Source: Bacteroidaceae bacterium (GTDB lineage Bacteria > Bacteroidota > Bacteroidia > Bacteroidales > Bacteroidaceae). From it: a DNA stretch of 64,000 nucleotides. The stretch spans positions 1-64,000 of the forward strand of contig JAFQBG010000014.1 in NCBI GenBank assembly GCA_017416705.1. Reading direction: 5' to 3'. Both the position numbers and the translations under genes were made by a program. Shown one piece after another: positions 59,541 through 64,000 of this stretch (its first letter is position 1; every line of letters starts with the position of its first letter). The notes under the pieces are model-generated. The model was not told the origin of the DNA, searched no databases, and was given only the letters and a program-made list of their open reading frames with translations.

Positions 59541-60634
59541 AAATACTGCTCATAGGAGAATACAGCAACGTACACTGGACATTGGCCGAGGGGCTACGCT
59601 CGCTCGGGCATACAGTATGCGTAATAAGCAACGGCGATTTCTGGAAAAACTACAAGCGCGACATATCATTGACACGCAAATACAACCGTTTATCAGGCAT
59701 AAAATACCTCATAAGAACCTATCTGTTGCTGCCACAATTACGCAACTACGACATAGTACAATTCATAAACCCAATGTTCCTTGAACTAAAAGCCGAAAGA
59801 ATACTCCCCATATATCGCTACCTGCGTCGTCACAATAAAAAAATATTCTTGGGAGCGTTCGGTATGGATGCCTATTGGGTAGAATGTGCAACAGCCATTC
59901 CCCCAATATTCCGTTATTCCGATTTTAACATAGGCAACAGAAAAATACTCAACAGCTACACATGCGAACAAATAGCCGACTGGCGCGACACCCCAAAAGC
60001 CGCCCTGAACCGCATGATAGCCAATGAATGTAATGGAATAATAGCCGGCATGTACGAATATCACACCGCCTACAAACAAAAACACAACGACAAGCTCACA
60101 TATATCCCCTTCCCAATAGAACCGGAAGAGCAGATACAAGAGCCATACACCCCCAACCGCAAAGTACGATTTTTCATAGGCATACAACGCAGTCGCAGCC
60201 AATACAAAGGCACCGACATAATGCTACGCGCCTTGGAAAGGCTACATGCCGACCACCCCGAAGAATGTGAAATACTAAAAGCCGAGAACGTACCCTTCGC
60301 ACAGTACAAAAAAATGGTAGATGATTGCGACGTATTATTAGACCAACTATACGGCTATTCCCCCGGCATGAACGCCCTACTTGCATTGGCAAAAGGAAAA
60401 ATAGTCGTTGGCGGAGCCGAAGAGGAATGTTATGAAATTTTAGGCGAAAACAAACTACGTCCCATGGTAAACGTAATACCCGACGAACAAGACGTTTACA
60501 ACAAGCTCGAATGGATATTAAAAAACAAAGAACAAATATCCAAAATGCAACAAGAGAGCATAGAATATATTAAACGACACCACACACCGCTACACGTTGC
60601 ACAAAAATACCTTAAATTTTGGGAAGAGCGATAA
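59537..60634 (+). CDS. GT-B (family 4-like) glycosyltransferase
   Basis: 365 residues. It opens MKILLIGEYSNVHWTLAEGL with a GT-B-type first strand and glycine turn, and ends with a GT4-like donor domain (RFFIGIQRSRSQYKGTDIML, then DVLLDQLYGYSPGMNALLAL and GGAEEECYEI). The acidic residue in the Glu-Glu-Glu-Cys segment takes the place of the GT4 EX7E motif. It is coupled to the previous gene by a 4-base overlap and is the last of the operon. Confidence 0.84.
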   Translation: MKILLIGEYSNVHWTLAEGLRSLGHTVCVISNGDFWKNYKRDISLTRKYNRLSGIKYLIRTYLLLPQLRNYDIVQFINPMFLELKAERILPIYRYLRRHNKKIFLGAFGMDAYWVECATAIPPIFRYSDFNIGNRKILNSYTCEQIADWRDTPKAALNRMIANECNGIIAGMYEYHTAYKQKHNDKLTYIPFPIEPEEQIQEPYTPNRKVRFFIGIQRSRSQYKGTDIMLRALERLHADHPEECEILKAENVPFAQYKKMVDDCDVLLDQLYGYSPGMNALLALAKGKIVVGGAEEECYEILGENKLRPMVNVIPDEQDVYNKLEWILKNKEQISKMQQESIEYIKRHHTPLHVAQKYLKFWEER

Positions 60635-60656
60635 GATATTTCCACCCCGGGCTTTG

Positions 60657-60927
60657 AACAGAGTACAGATGACAGATTACAGAGTACAGATAACAGAGTA
60701 CAGAGAACAGAGTAAAATTACTTGCTATAAGTATTTGTCAACTCCCTCCGCATTAGTCATCCGACTAATGCTCGTCCCTCTTCCAAGAGGGACAGCTATA
60801 TTGTTTTGCTGTTCAATCCACCAAACATTTGTAAAATTCTCCCTCTCCGGAGAGGGAGTGGCAGCGACGCAGTCGATGACGAGGGAGTGGAAAACAAGAT
60901 AACAGATAACAGAGTACAGAGCAAAGT
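60657..60927. repeat. CAGAGTA-rich tract interrupted by a palindrome cluster
   Basis: Imperfect repeats of ACAGAGTACAGA / AACAGAGTA occupy 60657-60714 and reappear at 60899-60927. Between them lies a segment (60741-60888) with ends ACTCCCTC and GAGGGAGT. It holds three perfect hairpins: GCATTAGTC stem at 60750-60771, GTCCCTCTT stem at 60774-60793 and the 20-base palindrome CTCCCTCTCCGGAGAGGGAG at 60839-60858. It looks like a small non-coding element inserted into a repeat tract. No coding potential is convincing. Confidence 0.7.
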
Positions 60928-61060
60928 GAAAAATTCCATTTGCTATGCAATTTAAAATTTTTCTTTTACAAATTAACTATTTTTTTGCTTAGCCCCCAGA
61001 ATTTGCAGGTAAGCCGGCATGTGTACTAACCAAAAAAAAGAAAGGCACCGGCCTTTCCTT

Positions 61061-61134
61061 GGTAGCGCCTACGGGAATCGAACCCGTGTTCCATGCGTGA
61101 GAGGCATGTGTCCTAGCCACTAGACGAAAGCGCC
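61061..61134 (-). tRNA. tRNA-Glu (CUC), copy 1
   Basis: A full cloverleaf is readable: acceptor GGCGCTT with AGGCGCT, D-arm TCGTCTAGTGG, anticodon stem CATGC/GCATG with loop CTCTCAC (anticodon CUC, codon GAG), and T-arm ACGGG-TTCGATT-CCCGT. The sequence continues with A, so CCA may be encoded. It is identical to copy 2. Confidence 0.93.
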
Positions 61135-61185
61135 ATAAAATCTTAAAAAACAAGGTACGACACACACGCGCCATTCTACCTTTTT

Positions 61186-61259
61186 GGTAGCGCCTACGGG
61201 AATCGAACCCGTGTTCCATGCGTGAGAGGCATGTGTCCTAGCCACTAGACGAAAGCGCC
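61186..61259 (-). tRNA. tRNA-Glu (CUC), copy 2
   Basis: Identical over all 74 bases to copy 1, separated from it by 51 unrelated bases. The same anticodon loop CTCTCAC gives CUC. Confidence 0.93.
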
Positions 61260-61278
61260 ATCTGCAAAACAAGTTGAG

Positions 61279-61365
61279 CGGAAGCTGGGGGATTCGAACC
61301 CCCGGTACGGTAACCCGTACGGCAGTTTAGCAAACTGCTGGTTTCAGCCACTCACCCAAACTTCC
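61279..61365 (-). tRNA. tRNA-Ser (GCU)
   Basis: An 87-base tRNA with the long variable arm of serine tRNAs (CGTACGG/CCGTACC). The anticodon stem GCAGT/ACTGC surrounds loop TTGCTAA, giving anticodon GCU for AGC/AGU. The T-arm is GGGGG-TTCGAAT-CCCCC. CCA is not encoded. It is on the same strand, first of the three tRNAs. Confidence 0.94.
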
Positions 61366-61457
61366 ATTTAGAAAGAGCCTCAACCCTTATTTTGCGTTGC
61401 AAAGGTAAAATCTTTTTCCGAGCCATGCAAATATTATCATAATTATTTTTCAAAAAA

Positions 61458-61488
61458 TTGTATTTTCGATAACATATTCTTACCTTAG
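61458..61488 (+). promoter_or_regulatory. promoter of the FemAB-like gene
   Basis: TTG (61458-61460), 20 bases, then TACCTTAG (61481-61488), one mismatch from the -7 consensus. The start codon is 40 bases downstream. Confidence 0.65.
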
Positions 61489-61528
61489 CACAATGTAATA
61501 CAACAAACAGGCTAAGCCATATAGAACA

Positions 61529-62467
61529 ATGAAAATAATCCGTTACGACAGCAGCAAAAAAAACGAATGGGACAGTTTTGTAGATAAAGCAAAAAATGCC
61601 ACCTTCCTACTCCTGCGCGACTACATGGATTACCACAGCGACCGTTTCACCGACTGTTCGCTAATGGCATATAACGACAAAAAGCTATGCGCCCTACTCC
61701 CTGCCAACATAAAAGCCAATGGGAGCATAGTGTCGCATGGCGGGCTCACATACGGAGGGCTTGTTTTGGAGCGCGACACACACGCCACCGACGTTCTTGA
61801 AATATTCCAAGCCATGGCAAAATACATGAAAACGGAATTAGGAGCCAACGAACTGATATACAAGCCCATACCCTATATATATTGTACACAACCGTCGCAA
61901 GAGGATTTATATGCACTGTTTCGCATGGGAGCGACATTGGAAAATCGCACCATATCCACCACGATATGGAACACCGCTCGGCAACCATTCAGCCAACTGC
62001 GACGTCGCAAGATTGCATGCGCCAAGAAAAACGAACTTACATTCAAGGAGAGCAACGACTACAAGGCATTTTGGGACATACTAACCCAAGTATTAAGCAC
62101 ACAGCACGGCTGCACCCCCGTTCACACTATTGGCGAGATAGAATTATTGCATAGCCGTTTTCCCAATAACATAAAACTATTCACTGCCGAAAAAGAAGGG
62201 GTTATAATAGCCGGCACCGTAGTGTACGAAACACCCCTTGTAGCACATTTTCAGTATATAGCAGCATCGCCCGAGGGGAAAGCATCGGGCGCACTCGACG
62301 GCATGTTTGCCCACCTGATAGAGCATGTGTACACCAATAAAGAATATATCGACTTTGGCATTTCCACCGAAGAGGGCGGACACACACTTAACGAGGGGTT
62401 GATATTCCAAAAAGAGGGATTTGGTGGCAGAGGCATAGTGTATGACACCTACCGAATTCTACTATAA
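61529..62467 (+). CDS. FemAB/GNAT-like acyltransferase
   Basis: 312 residues. The N-terminal half (FLLLRDYMDYHSDRF, LMAYNDKKLCALLPANI, GLTYGGLVLE) and the C-terminal half (IKLFTAEKEGVIIAGTVVYE, FQYIAASPEGKASGALDGMF) match the double-GNAT fold of FemAB-like proteins. These transfer amino acids or acyl groups onto peptidoglycan or exopolysaccharide precursors. No signal or membrane segment. The donor, aminoacyl-tRNA or acyl-CoA, is unknown. It may modify the glycan built by the nearby glycosyltransferases, from which the tRNA cluster separates it. It has its own promoter and converges on the deaminase gene. Confidence 0.8.
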   Translation: MKIIRYDSSKKNEWDSFVDKAKNATFLLLRDYMDYHSDRFTDCSLMAYNDKKLCALLPANIKANGSIVSHGGLTYGGLVLERDTHATDVLEIFQAMAKYMKTELGANELIYKPIPYIYCTQPSQEDLYALFRMGATLENRTISTTIWNTARQPFSQLRRRKIACAKKNELTFKESNDYKAFWDILTQVLSTQHGCTPVHTIGEIELLHSRFPNNIKLFTAEKEGVIIAGTVVYETPLVAHFQYIAASPEGKASGALDGMFAHLIEHVYTNKEYIDFGISTEEGGHTLNEGLIFQKEGFGGRGIVYDTYRILL

Positions 62468-62472
62468 ACCGC

Positions 62473-62940
62473 TCAATAGGTTTGTTTATCGCTCTTGTTT
62501 TTCCATTTTTCGAAAGGTATTTGCGCCTCGTCGGGCAGTAACTCGCCAAGCGGTTTGCTGCGTTCATTGCGTGGCAGCACGAACTCCTTGTATATAAAGG
62601 AATCGTCGAAACCGGCATTGGCGGCATCGTCTTTGTCGGCACCATAGTACACAGCGTCTATACGTGCCCAATATATGGCTGCAAGACACATGGGGCATGG
62701 CTCGCACGAGGTATATAACACGCATCCTTGCAGACTGAATGTACCCAATGCCAAGCATGCCGCACGTATAGCCGATACTTCGGCATGGGCGGTGGGGTCG
62801 TTGGAGGCTGTAACCCTGTTTACACCTGTGGCTACCACTGTACCATTGCGCACGATGACCGCACCAAAAGGACCGCCACCGTTATCGACATTTTTTGCAG
62901 CCAATTCAATGGCCATGCGCATAAAATAGGAATGTTCCAT
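62473..62940 (-). CDS. guaD: guanine deaminase-like zinc deaminase
   Basis: 155 residues with the cytidine/deoxycytidylate deaminase fold. Zinc ligands His52 with catalytic Glu54 in HAEVSAIR, and Cys82 and Cys85 in PCPMC. The end of the domain, YYGADKDDAANAGFDDSFIY, matches the GuaD branch (guanine to xanthine) better than TadA. It probably serves purine salvage. Only five bases separate its stop from that of the FemAB-like gene. Confidence 0.85.
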   Translation of the reverse strand: MEHSYFMRMAIELAAKNVDNGGGPFGAVIVRNGTVVATGVNRVTASNDPTAHAEVSAIRAACLALGTFSLQGCVLYTSCEPCPMCLAAIYWARIDAVYYGADKDDAANAGFDDSFIYKEFVLPRNERSKPLGELLPDEAQIPFEKWKNKSDKQTY

Positions 62941-63214
62941 AATATTTATTAGATATAAATAGCGAAAATTTTCCGTACTCGCTGTAAAATAATAAATCAG
63001 GTTTTATTTATCTCGCTCGCCTGTTGGTAATAAAAATAACAGCCATGCGTTTGTTCACAAACAACACGAAAATAAAGAAAAAAAACAGAATATGCCTGCA
63101 TTTCATATTTTTTAATGATATGCAGGCATATTTATATTATTCCGGCGTTATTCCGTTGTGTGTATTATGAGCCTAACTAAAAAAAAAAAAATTAAACAGT
63201 TTCTTAATAAGTTG
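62941..63214. other. intergenic region with hairpin and repeat end
   Basis: A hairpin at 63088-63132 pairs AATATGCCTGCAT with ATGCAGGCATATT around an AT-rich loop and may terminate the LytTR gene. A run of A at about 63179-63191 is followed by ATTAAACAGTTTCTTAA (63191-63207), which is identical to a terminal inverted repeat of the foldback element; no other part of the element is present. Confidence 0.55.
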
Positions 63215-63949
63215 CTATTTTTTGCCGATGAAATATTTATCTATGTAGTCGAAGAATTGTTCTTTGTACATATCGCCTATGGGCACATATACATTGCCGT
63301 CATAGACGATGCGCATGCGGGATACTTCTTTTACTTTGCACAAATTCACTATATAGCTCCGGTGTACGCGCATGAACATATTTACAGGCAAGCCATCCTC
63401 TAATTTTTTCATGCTTAGCAGTGTCACAATGGGACGCGGCTCGCCCTCGACGAATATGCGCACATACTCGCTCATGCTCTCGATATATTTTATAGAGTGA
63501 ATGGGAATACGCAGCACGCGATAATCGGACTTCACAAATATGGCGGGCTCGCCATCGTCTGTGGCAATGGCGTTGCTCTCGGCAGCCTGTGCCATATTGT
63601 GTAATTTATATACTTTATTGGCAACCTCGGCAAATTCCTCGAATTCAAATGGTTTCAGCAGATAACCGACTGCACCTACTCTGAAACCGTCGATGGCATA
63701 TTCGGAATAGGCTGTTGTGAACACTACCATGGGTGGATTTTGCAAATTCTGTACAAATTGCATTCCGTTCACCCCCGGCATGTTTATATCGATGAACATC
63801 ACATCGACATTACCCGATTGCAGAGCATCGGATGCCTCGTCGGCATTAGAGCACTGTGCAACACACTCCAAAAAAGAGAGCCGCGATACATACTTATACA
63901 TTTGTGCAAGAGCCAAAGGCTCGTCGTCAACTATGATACACTTCATCAT
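63215..63949 (-). CDS. LytTR-family response regulator
   Basis: 244 residues: a receiver domain (about 1-120) with acidic pocket DDE (8-10), phospho-acceptor Asp54 in MFIDINMPG, Thr in VVFTTAYSEY and Lys in LLKPFEF, then a LytTR DNA-binding domain (about 140-240, IFVKSDYRVLRIPIHSIKYI, FMRVHRSYIVNL). Such regulators usually pair with a LytS/YehU-type histidine kinase gene directly upstream. Upstream here is the right edge of the window, and the last 51 bases are too short to show it. Confidence 0.92.
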   Translation of the reverse strand: MMKCIIVDDEPLALAQMYKYVSRLSFLECVAQCSNADEASDALQSGNVDVMFIDINMPGVNGMQFVQNLQNPPMVVFTTAYSEYAIDGFRVGAVGYLLKPFEFEEFAEVANKVYKLHNMAQAAESNAIATDDGEPAIFVKSDYRVLRIPIHSIKYIESMSEYVRIFVEGEPRPIVTLLSMKKLEDGLPVNMFMRVHRSYIVNLCKVKEVSRMRIVYDGNVYVPIGDMYKEQFFDYIDKYFIGKK

Positions 63950-64000
63950 GGCTAATTGTAATTTTTAATAAAACATTATAGTACTTATCATCGCGACTTA

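Noticed and set aside
60597-60902. 101-codon open frame after the GT-B gene
   Set aside because: It starts inside the glycosyltransferase gene out of frame and runs through the palindromes; its sequence is a by-product of the repeats.
60657-60927. Possible CRISPR array
   Set aside because: The CAGAGTA units are short and irregular, lack spacers of constant length, and no cas genes are near.

Overview
The window reads as a chromosome segment of a Bacteroidales bacterium (phylum Bacteroidota); I do not go below order. The evidence is the recurrent promoter form TTG/TTTG, 19-21 bases, TAnnTTTG; secreted enzymes ending in T9SS-like sorting tails; BspA-type leucine-rich repeats; a ribosomal protein bS16 with a long Ala/Lys tail; and a 30-residue mS38/COX24-like basic gene beside HU and RNase G. 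No phage, plasmid, CRISPR array, rRNA operon or intact insertion sequence was seen.

Layout. 0-8 kb: 5' end of an AAA ATPase, then clpC, htpG, galE and ansA. 8.1-12.9 kb: an operon-like run of an Fe-S DUF362 protein, a LicD-type phosphotransferase, a fusion of a LicC-like cytidylyltransferase with a CobD/HisC-like PLP enzyme, and an ornithine-cyclodeaminase-family reductase; it may make and transfer a CDP-activated amino-alcohol phosphate. 12.9-16.8 kb: rpsP, a C_GCAxxG_C_C protein and uvrB. 16.8-24.2 kb: four secreted proteins on the minus strand (an internally duplicated protein, a papain-like protease, a fibre-like protein with an S74-like segment and a T9SS tail, and a DUF3244-like protein), with a membrane TPR/HTH regulator on one side and a decayed copy of its HTH on the other. 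24.2-29.3 kb: nhaC, an RsmI-like methylase, a HAD phosphatase, a glycosyltransferase and mtaB. 29.6-29.8 kb: a tiny lipoprotein.

30.2-43.8 kb is the most distinctive block: five minus-strand genes in one probable transcript, encoding GH20 hexosaminidase, a small tail protein, a transglutaminase/leucine-rich-repeat protein, a GH84-GH16 chimera and a GH2 beta-galactosidase. All have signal peptides and most have sorting-like tails. Together they fit stepwise removal of galactose and N-acetylglucosamine from host glycans such as mucin O-glycans, yet no SusC/SusD pair is present. 44.2-48.0 kb: a lipoprotein S9 peptidase and an MFS carrier, perhaps a dipeptide release and uptake pair. 48.4-50.5 kb: HU, the 30-residue gene and rng. 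50.6-63.9 kb: phosphohexomutase, C69 and M23 peptidases, a Wzx-like flippase, three glycosyltransferases, three tRNAs, a FemAB/GNAT-like protein, a guanine-deaminase-like protein and a LytTR response regulator.

Non-coding structure: an approximately 200-bp foldback (MITE-like) repeat with terminal inverted repeats and a conserved CATAGC-NN-GCTATG tip occurs as two near-complete copies, one diverged copy and two fragments. A second, unrelated cluster of palindromes sits in a CAGAGTA-rich tract at 60.66-60.93 kb. All identifications were made by eye from the sequence; no database search was run.
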